Shown here piece after piece: positions 56,973 to 64,000 of a stretch of DNA of 64,000 nucleotides (within the stretch, counting starts at the first letter, position 1; every line of letters starts with the position of its first letter). Origin of the DNA: Paenibacillus lutimineralis (GTDB taxonomy: Bacteria; Bacillota; Bacilli; Paenibacillales; Paenibacillaceae); contig NZ_CP034346.1 in assembly GCF_003991425.1 (NCBI RefSeq), positions 4,501,501 through 4,565,500 of the forward strand, in the 5' to 3' direction. Position numbers and translations under genes: made by a program. The notes under the pieces are model-generated. The model ran no database searches, was not told the origin of the DNA, and saw nothing but the letters and a program-made list of their open reading frames with translations.

Positions 56973-56983
56973 AGCTTTCAGCC

Positions 56984-57108
56984 CCTTATTGTAATTTGAA
57001 GATAATAAGGTGCAAAGCCTGTATTAGAAACGATGAAGTTAAGTATGGGCGATCAAACTCATATTATCGCACCCCACGCAAAGTATCGCCCTAGATCAGG
57101 CTTTGCAT
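56984..57108 (-). promoter_or_regulatory. Translational attenuator upstream of the FusB-like gene
   Basis: Read on the minus strand. A leader ORF (57108-57091) is followed by nested stems. Stem A pairs 57097-57107 with 57011-57021 (11 bp perfect) and includes the leader codons. Stem B pairs GGGCGAT (57085-57091) with ATCGCCC (57047-57053). Stem C pairs CCTTATT (57004-57010) with AATAAGG (56984-56990), burying the AAGGGG ribosome site. An alternative pairs GATAATA (57062-57068) with TATTATC (57001-57007), which would break stem C. A ribosome stalled on the leader would open stems A and B and favour this alternative, freeing the ribosome site. Confidence 0.65.
57091..57108 (-). CDS. Leader peptide MQSLI of the FusB-like gene
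   Basis: Five codons then TAG, read on the minus strand from ATG 57108. AGGAAGGA lies three to four bases upstream, an acceptable ribosome site. The codons form the 5' arm of stem A of the attenuator. A peptide this short is typical for leader peptides of antibiotic-inducible genes. Confidence 0.55.
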   Translation of the reverse strand: MQSLI

Positions 57109-57178
57109 GAGTCCTTCCTAGCTAACGAGCAATTCAGTATTGCCACCGATATAACCCCCAATCACAATTCATACGCAA

Positions 57179-57207
57179 ATTATAGCAGCGATTTCTGTTA
57201 AGAGCAA
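57179..57207 (-). promoter_or_regulatory. Promoter of the FusB-like gene
   Basis: On the minus strand, TTGCTC at 57207-57202 and a perfect TATAAT at 57184-57179 with 17-base spacing. It would start a leader RNA of about 200 bases. Confidence 0.65.
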
Positions 57208-57330
57208 TTTATATCCCTTGTTTCACTTTTATGTACATATGTGTCGTTTCATGGTGAAAAAATAAGTCTGCTATGCTACAATATAAAAATTGTACAAGCT
57301 CATAGGACTAGGGAGGATTTTTGAATAAAC

Positions 57331-57963
57331 ATGCTGATTATTGGTATTTCCGGTGGCACCGGATCAGGTAAAACGACGGTTGCCCATTCCGTTATTGATC
57401 GACTTGGTTCGGACAAAGTCACCTTCATATCCCAAGATAACTACTACAAAGATAATCCCCATCTAAGCTTTGCAGAGCGCGAGAAGATTAATTATGATCA
57501 TCCTTTCGCCTTTGATACCGAGCTCATGATTGAACATATTCAAGATCTGGCGGAAGGCAAGACTGCCTATGCCCCTGTATATGACTTCACGGTTCATGCC
57601 CGTTCTAAAACACAAACACTTGAACTGAAGCCTAACCACATTATTATCCTCGAAGGCCTTCACATCCTATCCGATGAGAATCTTAGAGCCATATTGGACA
57701 TTAAAGTGTTCGTCGATACGGATCCTGATGTTCGCATACTTCGCCGTGTGGTTCGAGATATTGAGGAGCGCGGTCGCTCCATTCGGTCCGTACATGATCA
57801 ATACTTAAGTACGGTCAAACCTATGCATGAAGCTTTTATTGAGCCTTCTAAAAAATACGCCGATCTCATCATCCCCGAAGGTGGACATAATGAAGTTGGC
57901 ATTCAATTGCTCACCACACTGACTGAGAAATATTTACACAGTGGGGAGAATTTTAATTGCTAG
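57331..57963 (+). CDS. udk: Uridine kinase
   Basis: A 210-residue P-loop kinase that phosphorylates uridine and cytidine with ATP or GTP in pyrimidine salvage. Walker A is GISGGTGSGKTTVA. Further family motifs are ISQDNYYKDNPHLSFAEREKINYDHPFAFD, YDFTVHARS and IILEGLHIL, with RRVVRDIEERGRS as the lid. Length is normal. GGGAGGA lies about 13 bases upstream of the ATG, rather far. It is divergent from the FusB-like gene and stands alone on the plus strand. Confidence 0.93.
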   Translation: MLIIGISGGTGSGKTTVAHSVIDRLGSDKVTFISQDNYYKDNPHLSFAEREKINYDHPFAFDTELMIEHIQDLAEGKTAYAPVYDFTVHARSKTQTLELKPNHIIILEGLHILSDENLRAILDIKVFVDTDPDVRILRRVVRDIEERGRSIRSVHDQYLSTVKPMHEAFIEPSKKYADLIIPEGGHNEVGIQLLTTLTEKYLHSGENFNC

Positions 57964-58080
57964 ACTGAAGCAAGTCTTAAACAGTAAGGCATTTTGATTT
58001 CACAGTTTCACATGGTACAATTTTGAAGTAAATCGATTTCTCTGATTTATAAATTGAATCCATGATGAGGAGTGAAGTTA

Positions 58081-58497
58081 GTGGCTGTTGATGTTTATTT
58101 GTATTTCAATGGAAACTGTCGTGAAGCTGTAGAGTATTATGCACAAGTATTCGAGACCGAGAAGCCACAAATTATGGCTTACGGTGACAACCCGCCTAAC
58201 CCTGAATATTCACTTCCCGAAGAAGCCAAAAATTTAGTCATGCATTCACGACTTAACATTAATGGCAGCAATGTCATGTTCTCAGATGTTTTCCCCGGTT
58301 CGCCATTTACTTTAGGCAATAACATCGGCCTTGCTTATATTAGCAAAGACATCGATCAGATCAAGCAACTATTTAACAAGTTGAAAGATGGCGGTTCGGT
58401 AAAAATGGAGCTGCAAGAGACGTTCTGGAGCAAATGCTATGGCAACCTGACAGACAAGTTCGGAATTGAATGGCAACTTAGTCATGAAAGTGAATAA
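58081..58497 (+). CDS. VOC family protein (PhnB-like)
   Basis: About 138 residues of the vicinal-oxygen-chelate superfamily, PhnB type. Features are VYLYFNGNCREAVEYYAQVFE at the N-terminus, HSRLNINGSNVMFSDVFPGS, and the closing FWSKCYGNLTDKFGIEWQLSHE. Such proteins bind small molecules or metals and some act as glyoxalase or resistance proteins; the function here is unknown. Start GTG 58081 lies eight bases after GAGGAG; GTG 58072 is inside that site. Confidence 0.85.
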   Translation: MAVDVYLYFNGNCREAVEYYAQVFETEKPQIMAYGDNPPNPEYSLPEEAKNLVMHSRLNINGSNVMFSDVFPGSPFTLGNNIGLAYISKDIDQIKQLFNKLKDGGSVKMELQETFWSKCYGNLTDKFGIEWQLSHESE

Positions 58498-58524
58498 CCA
58501 TTAATGCGAAAGACGCTAATGAAT

Positions 58525-58572
58525 AAAGGATATAGATCATCTCTTCTCAGAGAAAATCTATATCCTTTTTTA
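58525..58572 (+). terminator. Terminator of the VOC gene
   Basis: AAAGGATATAGAT and ATCTATATCCTTT form a perfect 13-bp stem with an 18-base loop, then TTTTTAT. Confidence 0.85.
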
Positions 58573-58638
58573 TGGACGTTTCCTATCAATTCTGATTTAA
58601 ATAATATTGAATTCCGGCTCGATCGATATCTGAGAACT

Positions 58639-58875
58639 TTAGAGGATGACAGTAACGGTTCGTAGTTCTTCTCCTTCAATTTCATACACATCCAAGCCAG
58701 TCTCTTCTTTAACTTCTCTCCTCAAAGCCTGAACTAATGATTCAAAGGCTTCAATGCGCCCTCCAGGAAGTTCAATGGATACTGGCTCATTAGGCTTCAC
58801 TCTATTCTGAATCACAATTTCTAATTGCCCATCGATATCTCTCTCAATGATTGCCCTCGAATTGACATAGAACAA
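58639..58875 (-). CDS. Truncated Nudix hydrolase
   Basis: A 78-residue product that holds the start of a Nudix domain and an intact Nudix box (ELPGGRIEAFESLVQALRRE then VKEETGLDV). Typical Nudix proteins run to about 150 residues; this one stops soon after the box at TVTVIL. In another frame the following DNA encodes CHPLKFSDIDRAGIQYYLNQN before a stop, which looks like a normal Nudix C-terminus. The gene has therefore probably lost its middle and frame. Start is TTG 58875, nine bases after GAGGAGG. Likely inactive. Confidence 0.65.
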   Translation of the reverse strand: MFYVNSRAIIERDIDGQLEIVIQNRVKPNEPVSIELPGGRIEAFESLVQALRREVKEETGLDVYEIEGEELRTVTVIL

Positions 58876-58907
58876 AATAAATAACCTCCTCTAAGAGCCA
58901 GTTCTAA

Positions 58908-59342
58908 TTAATATTCCAGCTTATACACAACTTCCCCATCAATCACTCGTCCATCGGCCTGGAAACCTAATTGTTCATACAAATGTCTTGCTCCAATATT
59001 CGCTGGTTCAAAGCTGATATATATCATCCGATGTCGAGGATCTTCTTTGATTCTATCAATAAGTTGCTCCATAGCAGCCTTCCCGAAACCTTTTGACTGA
59101 TTCTTGGCATCTATCATTAAGCGATAAATCCAGTACTCCTGATCCTCATGATCTATACAATACATCATAAAGCCCACAAGAACCTCATCATGATAAATAG
59201 CTAAGCAGATACACTCTGGATATGCCTTAGCCTGTGCTAGCGAGAATAAATTTGACGCAACGAACTCTTTCTGGTCATCGGTTACACTCAGCTTAATAAC
59301 ATCATAAAAATTGTCTCGATCTATCTCTCTAAGTGCGATCAT
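58908..59342 (-). CDS. GNAT acetyltransferase (spermidine-acetyltransferase-like)
   Basis: About 145 residues. ALREIDRDNFYDVIKLSVTDDQKEFVASN is the N-terminal pattern of the BltD/PaiA-like polyamine acetyltransferases. VGFMMYCIDHEDQEYWIYRLMIDAKNQSKGFGKAAMEQLI and PANIGARHLYEQLGFQ complete the GNAT fold. Start ATG 59342 overlaps the end of the Nudix gene upstream, so the two are coupled. Spermidine is a plausible but unproven substrate. Confidence 0.85.
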   Translation of the reverse strand: MIALREIDRDNFYDVIKLSVTDDQKEFVASNLFSLAQAKAYPECICLAIYHDEVLVGFMMYCIDHEDQEYWIYRLMIDAKNQSKGFGKAAMEQLIDRIKEDPRHRMIYISFEPANIGARHLYEQLGFQADGRVIDGEVVYKLEY

Positions 59343-59817
59343 ATATGTTCCCCCGTTCAAAATGTGCTCCTACTTCTTGGTTCGAGCTAAAAATATACTC
59401 TGGATAATTGTTCGCTATCGGCGGAAGATTATCCTCTGAGAAAAATTGTAGCTCATGCATCTCTTCGTTATCTGCTATTAATTGCCCACCCTTGATCATA
59501 CATTCAAAAACAATCGTTAAATATTCTACTTGATGTCCATTATTATAAATAAAGCGGCGATCTTTCCCACCGTATACCCCTATGATTCGTTGCGGTTCAA
59601 TCACAAGCCCTGTCTCTTCTTCCGCTTCTCTGACCATGGCTTGAGCTGGGGTTTCTCCAAGTTCAATCGCTCCTGCAATTAGGCCCCACTTCTCTTCATT
59701 ATGCTTTCTGCCGAACAAGATCTCACCGCGGTCATTTCTAATAATTCCAGCAACAGCAGGCATGAATATAAGTTGATCGCCTATTTTTTCTCTTAACTTT
59801 TGATAGTAATCTGACAT
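59329..59817 (-). CDS. Nudix hydrolase
   Basis: About 162 residues with a complete Nudix domain. The Nudix box reads GAIELGETPAQAMVREAEEETGL (G-x5-E-x7-RE-x2-EE-x-G, metal-binding glutamates present). The N-terminus MSDYYQKLREKIG plus FMPAVAGIIRNDRGEILFGRK is typical of the YjhB/MutT-like group. ATG 59817 is chosen; GTG 59841 and TTG 59823 are alternatives. It overlaps the GNAT gene by 14 bases. Confidence 0.87.
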   Translation of the reverse strand: MSDYYQKLREKIGDQLIFMPAVAGIIRNDRGEILFGRKHNEEKWGLIAGAIELGETPAQAMVREAEEETGLVIEPQRIIGVYGGKDRRFIYNNGHQVEYLTIVFECMIKGGQLIADNEEMHELQFFSEDNLPPIANNYPEYIFSSNQEVGAHFERGNIYDRT

Positions 59818-59844
59818 TCCCAAAGTTAGTCCCCTTCCCACCGT

Positions 59845-60375
59845 TTATAATGCAAGATACCGACTTAACCCTAATAAGGCGAAACAGAACAGTACTGTGC
59901 CGGCACCAATGCCGGTTATGGCGCTATTCGCAACGCCTAGTCTTTTAGATAGCCAGAATGAAGTGATCACTACTCCAATAAGCAGAATCCCTAAAATGTT
60001 CAAGCTAGCATCTTTAAATATGTCTTTTAGCCAGAAAAAATGAATCCCTACAATAAACGCAATCCACGGGGCAACATAATCACTTCTTTTAAGTCTAATA
60101 ATTAGGAACGCCCCAACACCCGCAAGGAGAAATTCAATAACCACAAATGTCAAGTAGCTTCTGAATGAACTCGTATCTGATAATGCCGAAGCCTCATTCC
60201 AATTGATAATACTTAAGTAGACACCTATCAGGCAAACGACAAGTGCGCTCCCACTAGCGATCCCAATATATAATCTCCAGCTCCTTCGGGGCTTCTCCTG
60301 AGCCCATCCGAACCACATAAAGCTGAACATTCCGAAAATCGCCATGTACATCGTATAGTCCCGTAGATATTCCAT
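59845..60375 (-). CDS. Membrane protein with about six TM segments
   Basis: About 176 residues, mostly hydrophobic: MYMAIFGMFSFMWFGWAQ, LYIGIASGSALVVCLIGVYL, YLTFVVIEFLLAGVGAFLII, APWIAFIVGIHFFWL, ILGILLIGVVITSFWL and GAGTVLFCFALLGLSRYL. No family recognised. ATG 60375 follows GGAGAG; an ATG at 60393 is less supported. Confidence 0.7.
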   Translation of the reverse strand: MEYLRDYTMYMAIFGMFSFMWFGWAQEKPRRSWRLYIGIASGSALVVCLIGVYLSIINWNEASALSDTSSFRSYLTFVVIEFLLAGVGAFLIIRLKRSDYVAPWIAFIVGIHFFWLKDIFKDASLNILGILLIGVVITSFWLSKRLGVANSAITGIGAGTVLFCFALLGLSRYLAL

Positions 60376-60407
60376 ATCATCAAACTCTCCCAATACGTTA
60401 TAAAAAT

Positions 60408-60443
60408 AACCCAGCCCTAGAACAAATTTCTCTTAGGCTGGGT
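60408..60443 (-). terminator. Terminator after the 81-residue protein gene
   Basis: ACCCAGCC and GGCTGGGT form the base of the stem with imperfect inner pairing; on the minus strand TATTTTTAT follows. Confidence 0.75.
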
Positions 60444-60486
60444 CATGTTGTAAGTTCTTTCATTACAGCACTCTGGTCATTACAGT

Positions 60487-60732
60487 TCATTTCGCTGATT
60501 TGCCATCCTTCTCATTTCCACGTTTAAAATTCCCTGTCAATTTAGCCATGACTAGCTGGGTTTCCAAATGGTCCTTACCGTCTATTGATTTTAAAAATTT
60601 ATCGCTTGCCTTACCAGTAAGTATTGATACTTGCTTGCCCTTCCAATAAATAAAAACTTTCTTGTCTTTCATTATTTTATAAGTGAATACTTCATCTTCA
60701 CTAAGTCGATTTCGTTTATCGATGTTATTCAT
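60487..60732 (-). CDS. Small conserved-looking protein
   Basis: An 81-residue basic protein. The core EVFTYKIMKDKKVFIYWKGKQVSILTGKASDKFLKSIDG is beta-beta-alpha and resembles small Bacillales proteins of unknown function. GGAGTGA precedes the ATG. It precedes a strong terminator. Confidence 0.7.
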   Translation of the reverse strand: MNNIDKRNRLSEDEVFTYKIMKDKKVFIYWKGKQVSILTGKASDKFLKSIDGKDHLETQLVMAKLTGNFKRGNEKDGKSAK

Positions 60733-60761
60733 TTAATCACTCCATACTGATGAAATGCTTA

Positions 60762-61055
60762 CTATATATTGTTTGTTACCTCTAACCATTTGGTTACAAC
60801 TTTTATTAGATGATTACGATTATTTTCCACATCACTTGCTGATAGAAACTTAATCATTGCCCGATCACCAGTGATCCAGTCAAGTAATTTCGTGTCATCC
60901 TGAAAAAACGGTCCTTTGTCCGCATATTCCGTACGTTTAGAGCCACAATGAAAAATCAGACGAAAGCCTTCCTTTCCATGTAAGCTGAACGTTATTCGAT
61001 CTTGATACAGAAGCTCAGTGCATTCTTCACCTTGCTTTTTATTATTGGATCCCAC
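60762..61055 (-). CDS. DUF1801-like protein
   Basis: A 97-residue protein. FSLHGKEGFRLIFHCGSKRTE, LLDWITGDRAMIKFLSASDVE and HLIKVVTKWLEVT follow the C-terminal part of DUF1801 (GLxWxxxDRAxVRFxD). The N-terminal part of DUF1801 is short or missing. Start is GTG with GGAGTGA upstream. Confidence 0.65.
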   Translation of the reverse strand: MGSNNKKQGEECTELLYQDRITFSLHGKEGFRLIFHCGSKRTEYADKGPFFQDDTKLLDWITGDRAMIKFLSASDVENNRNHLIKVVTKWLEVTNNI

Positions 61056-61106
61056 AACATATCACTCCAAAATAAGTACTAAAAAGATGATGAAGCTCTG
61101 ACTTAC

Positions 61107-61421
61107 TTAACTTTCTAGAATATTATTATCTTTTTTATCTTTTTGTTTGCAATGTTTGATATAAGCGCTTATGAGTCCTATTAGATATAGTATTAACAAG
61201 GACGAAATGACGTACATCGGTAAAATATATAATTCATATTCCTTCATAGTTGTTATAATGCTAAGGTGATATACATTGAATATTACTTCTATAACTGCAC
61301 CCTTTGTTATCCCTATATCCATGAAGATATAATATAAATGATAAGCAAACTTGATACATGATCCTAACACAATACATAAGGACCCTATTTCGGTCCACTT
61401 ATGAAATCTAAACTTCCCCAT
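61107..61421 (-). CDS. Small membrane protein, two to three TM
   Basis: About 104 residues. FHKWTEIGSLCIVLGSCIKFAYHLYYIFM, IEVIFNVYHLSIIT and YILPMYVISSLLILYLIGLISAYIK are hydrophobic, and the tail is charged (KHCKQKDKKDNN). ATG 61421 follows AGAGGGA. No family recognised. Confidence 0.65.
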   Translation of the reverse strand: MGKFRFHKWTEIGSLCIVLGSCIKFAYHLYYIFMDIGITKGAVIEVIFNVYHLSIITTMKEYELYILPMYVISSLLILYLIGLISAYIKHCKQKDKKDNNILES

Positions 61422-61643
61422 AGTTCCCTCTTTCATTTCCTGTCCGCCTTCACTTGACAGCCCCATTATTCGAGCCGGTAATTTGAGTCATATCCCCACA
61501 CTAATAACGCACTTGTTAGAATTACAACCGGGCAAAATAAAAAACGCTACAAGTAGCAAATAGGCAACAACTCGTATGAATTCCCCCATCGGATCTCGCG
61601 GTTTTGGATATCCCCCTGCCGGAATGCTTTATCAGGCAACCTA

Positions 61644-61757
61644 TTATGAAGCTTGTTCTTTCAGATCCTCAATAACCAGCTGCAGAATATATCGGGTCTC
61701 TTCCTTGAAATCACCATTCAAAAACTCTTGAATATATGGGATCACTTGCTCTCCAAG
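61644..61757 (-). pseudogene. Displaced C-terminal end of the DUF4303-like gene
   Basis: In frame directly after the TAG at 61758-61760. It encodes LGEQVIPYIQEFLNGDFKEE then TRYILQLVIEDLKEQAS and TAA. The amphipathic helix character matches the end of the preceding protein, so the TAG is probably a nonsense mutation (Gln CAG to TAG would need one change). Confidence 0.65.
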
Positions 61758-62666
61758 CTATACTAGTTGCTCATAAGCCTCATAATCGGTTCGCAAGAAG
61801 CTGCGCATGCTCCCTTCAGCAAATTCCCCTTCCTCTATAATATTCACCCAATGTTTGATCTGCTGAAAAACAGGAAGTTGGCGTACAGCATCAATTGTGG
61901 AATGGAACTCCGAATCTTTTTCCTTTAAGTCATGCATTGCCTTATACAATTGATCTTCTGGAACACATCTCCTAATCAGTTGGCTTAAGGTCAAGTAATC
62001 ACCACCAACACCATCTGCAGCTGACACATAGGCAATGAAATCTTCAGTTTGGTCCAGTTGTTTGAGGTCGTCTTGCAGACGATGAATCACATTGATAGCA
62101 ATCAAGAAAAGCTCTGAATCGATAATCGACTTTTCAAATATATAGTTCTGCTCAATATTTAAATACCCAGGTGCTTCCTGTTCAATGCAAGCGAAAATAT
62201 TAAGATATTTTTCAAGATAATCAGGCATCTCTTCAAACATAAAAGGGTAATCCCCTTCAGCAAATTTAAGAGAATTCAATACCTGGTCCCGTGTTCGATT
62301 GTAAAACTCGTCATTTGTTTTCATATATTTTTCTTGGTAGCTAGCATAATATGTATCTACAGTCTGATCTAGAGAAGAACAATTATTTATGTATATTACA
62401 TAGCTACCGTGATAGCTATCGGTATAGATTGAGAAGGAGTATACATCCTTGTTTCTCCCTTCATCTATATAGGTAGACAGAGCCGATTTGCAGAAGTCAT
62501 AAAGCGCATTTTCCATATCTTCTCTACTTACAAAGACTCCATCCTCAGGACTAAAAGTCGGGATTTCTTGGATTTTTCGATCTGTTGTACATAATAGATA
62601 AACCCCCTTGCCTTCTAATTCTCTTCTCCCACTGATTAATTTACCGATATGAACATCGTAAATCAT
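61758..62666 (-). CDS. DUF4303-like protein, interrupted by in-frame TAG
   Basis: About 302 residues before the stop. MIYDVHIGKLISGRRELEGKG looks like a DUF4303-type start; the middle has FSIYTDSYHGSYVIYINN and NRTRDQVLNSLKFAEGDYPFMFEEMP, and the C-terminus is helical. In frame after the TAG, 37 more codons look native, so the intact gene would encode about 340 residues. The family link is tentative and function unknown. ATG 62666 is used; GTG 62678 sits against the ribosome site GGAAGG. Confidence 0.6.
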   Translation of the reverse strand: MIYDVHIGKLISGRRELEGKGVYLLCTTDRKIQEIPTFSPEDGVFVSREDMENALYDFCKSALSTYIDEGRNKDVYSFSIYTDSYHGSYVIYINNCSSLDQTVDTYYASYQEKYMKTNDEFYNRTRDQVLNSLKFAEGDYPFMFEEMPDYLEKYLNIFACIEQEAPGYLNIEQNYIFEKSIIDSELFLIAINVIHRLQDDLKQLDQTEDFIAYVSAADGVGGDYLTLSQLIRRCVPEDQLYKAMHDLKEKDSEFHSTIDAVRQLPVFQQIKHWVNIIEEGEFAEGSMRSFLRTDYEAYEQLV

Positions 62667-62693
62667 TTGAAAATTCACCCTTCCAATTAAAGT

Positions 62694-62900
62694 TTAATAC
62701 CTTCGACGATTATTCCTGTGCCTGTAATATTCCTCCACATTTGATCTGGAATCAAATGAGAGTATGCCTAGAGTTGGAATAATCGAAAACATGAACACAT
62801 ACAATAAATTTTCAAGTTTAAAGCCAAAAACGAATCCATAACCTGCGAAGCAAAGTAAAAACGAAATAATTATCGCTATTATCTTTGCTTTCCATGACAT
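62694..62900 (-). CDS. Small two-TM membrane protein
   Basis: About 68 residues: IIAIIISFLLCFAGYGFVFGF and LLYVFMFSIIPTLGILSF, then a basic Arg/Tyr tail (YYRHRNNRRRY). ATG 62900 follows AAAGGAGG. No family recognised. Confidence 0.65.
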   Translation of the reverse strand: MSWKAKIIAIIISFLLCFAGYGFVFGFKLENLLYVFMFSIIPTLGILSFDSRSNVEEYYRHRNNRRRY

Positions 62901-62931
62901 ACTAATCCCTCCTTTATACAAATACGCAAAC

Positions 62932-63063
62932 TCAATTATTACCTTTGCCCTGAGGTGATCGTTGATTTCCCCAGTAACTGCGGGCTAGGTAGTCTAAGAC
63001 AACTTGTTTTTCAAGCTTAGCCTTGTCATCAGAAATCAAGTAATTTTTATAATAAACCTCCAT
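62932..63063 (-). pseudogene. GNAT N-terminal fragment (43 codons)
   Basis: Begins at ATG 63063 with a strong ribosome site (AAGGAGG). Encodes MEVYYKNYLISDDKAKLEKQ, then VVLDYLARSYWGNQRSPQ before TGA. The pattern ISDDKxKL...LDYLARSYWGNQRS matches the start of a known GNAT group in which residues after the Trp-Gly continue into the acetyl-CoA domain; here the rest is missing. Probably a truncated gene that is still translatable. Confidence 0.6.
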
Positions 63064-63075
63064 GAACATCCCTCC

Positions 63076-63609
63076 TTAAAGAGAATATTCCAATTGAAAG
63101 TCCCTTGGATCGTTGTCATACAACTTTTTATTGATTTCCACTGCTTCGATACAACCTATAGCAAAATAAAACGCCACTGTTTCTTCAGCAGAGCCTGCAC
63201 ATATATATATTTTATCCGCTTTCCATTCCAAACCCTTATCTGATATGATCGAGAAGAGTTTTTTGCCAATTCCTTTATTTCGATGCTCTAAGGTTATAAA
63301 TAGTTGATCCAATAAAACATAGTTACTCCTTACACCAAAAAATTCATGATTCAGTGTTGCAAATCCTATTAATCTATTCATTCCATCAAAGGCGCCTACA
63401 GCATAACCATCTTGCAGGATTGTTTCTCTCAGACTGTTGAAATGATGCTCATATCCGCCCGGCCAATCGTTATCCTGATAATTAATATCAACCAATTGAC
63501 GCTTTCCATTGACATCTCTCCATGCTCTTTTTATATATTGAGATGGGTTCATATTTTTTATTTGTTCACAATCATCTATAGTTAAAGCCCTATAATTTAC
63601 ACTTAGCAT
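63076..63609 (-). CDS. GNAT acetyltransferase
   Basis: A 177-residue GNAT protein. NYRALTIDDCEQIKNMNPSQYIKRAWRDVNGKRQLV at the N-terminus, then VGAFDGMNRLIGFATLN, VLLDQLFITLEHRNKGIGKKLFSIIS and ICAGSAEETVAFYFAIGCIEAVEIN. Found next to a GNAT fragment and another GNAT gene. Start near 63609. Substrate unknown. Confidence 0.85.
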   Translation of the reverse strand: MLSVNYRALTIDDCEQIKNMNPSQYIKRAWRDVNGKRQLVDINYQDNDWPGGYEHHFNSLRETILQDGYAVGAFDGMNRLIGFATLNHEFFGVRSNYVLLDQLFITLEHRNKGIGKKLFSIISDKGLEWKADKIYICAGSAEETVAFYFAIGCIEAVEINKKLYDNDPRDFQLEYSL

Positions 63610-63647
63610 TTTACATCTCCGTTTCTGCGTTTTCCTCTATCATCACC

Positions 63648-64000
63648 TTAAAGTCTGAGAACCATTAAATCTTCATCATAATATTGATTCTCATACTTAA
63701 GAGCATTTTGTTCTCGTCCATAAATCTCAAATCCTAAAGACATGTACAATTTTTTAGCAGGGTTGTTATTAGAGATCACTGTTAGGTTTAGTTGTTCTAT
63801 CCCCTCGATTTCTCCCGCTTTTCTAATTACTTCACCCATAAGTTCTTTTCCTAAGCCAATTCCCCTTTTTTCTGGAACTACATACATCCCGTAAATATTG
63901 CCTTTATGCCGAGTCTTCATGCCGGTCTCACGCACAAAGGCTACAATTCCAAATAAATAACCGTCATCTCCGAATGCACCTAACACAAACTTATCAATAC
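63648..64000 (-). CDS. GNAT acetyltransferase, 5' end cut by window
   Basis: Visible part of about 116 residues, open to the window edge (reading IDKFVLGAFGDDGYLFGIV upstream of the first start codon). It holds KTRHKGNIYGMYVVPEKRGIGLGKELMGEVI and LTVISNNNPAKKLYMSLGFEIYG, a complete acetyl-CoA domain. The N-terminus, and so the real start, is outside. Confidence 0.83.
   Translation of the reverse strand, partial: IDKFVLGAFGDDGYLFGIVAFVRETGMKTRHKGNIYGMYVVPEKRGIGLGKELMGEVIRKAGEIEGIEQLNLTVISNNNPAKKLYMSLGFEIYGREQNALKYENQYYDEDLMVLRL

Overview
The window looks like chromosomal DNA from a spore-forming Firmicute of the Paenibacillus type. The evidence is gene content: accD-accA beside pyk, a Firmicute DnaE, YtrH/YtrI/YtpI/YtoI next to dnaE, a yheA-yheB-yheC/yheD sporulation cluster, and strong Shine-Dalgarno sites with frequent GTG and TTG starts. 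I saw no rRNA, tRNA, CRISPR array, transposase or phage module. By eye, the first two thirds have moderate GC; the part beyond about 44 kb is clearly more AT-rich.

Layout. 1-3.7 kb: central metabolism (start of pyk, accA, accD, a small DUF2007-like protein, a PgpA-like phosphatase). 4.3-5.0 kb: an endonuclease-like gene with its own promoter, a leader hairpin and an in-frame stop that cuts off a DNA-binding-like tail. 5.5-9.4 kb: dnaE with an unusually long Ala/Gly-rich linker. 9.7-12.2 kb: YtrH, YtrI, YtpI and YtoI. 13.5-23.4 kb: a sugar operon on the minus strand (solute-binding lipoprotein, two permeases, GH2 beta-galactosidase, an alpha/alpha-barrel glycosidase, EamA transporter, LacI regulator), headed by a recognisable promoter, two repeated operator-like boxes and a cre-like site. 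24.5-33.1 kb: yheA and yheB, then five tandem ATP-grasp proteins of the YheC/YheD kind with an acetyltransferase embedded among them. 33-38 kb: HAD phosphatase, NusG-II protein, a response regulator/histidine kinase pair and two small exported proteins possibly linked to metals. 38.4-40.5 kb: an OatA-like O-acyltransferase.

From about 40.9 kb to the end is an accessory-type region of short, mostly minus-strand genes: nine complete GNAT acetyltransferases, one cut by the window edge and two GNAT remnants, with a HpaB-type monooxygenase, methyltransferase, DinB, PPOX, aminoglycoside-phosphotransferase-like, CHAP, Nudix, VOC and DUF proteins. A secreted CE4 esterase with a CBM36-like module and a FusB-type EF-G-binding protein also lie here. 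Several genes in the window are decayed (in-frame stops, frameshifts, truncations).

The observations I rate highest are: (1) a probable translational attenuator upstream of the FusB-like gene, with a five-codon leader peptide and competing stems that hide or expose the ribosome binding site; (2) the alternating long/short ATP-grasp array with its own acetyltransferase; (3) a dispersed MITE-like intergenic repeat in four copies; (4) the promoter/operator/cre arrangement of the sugar operon; (5) two genes with in-frame stop codons followed by clearly conserved-looking reading frame.
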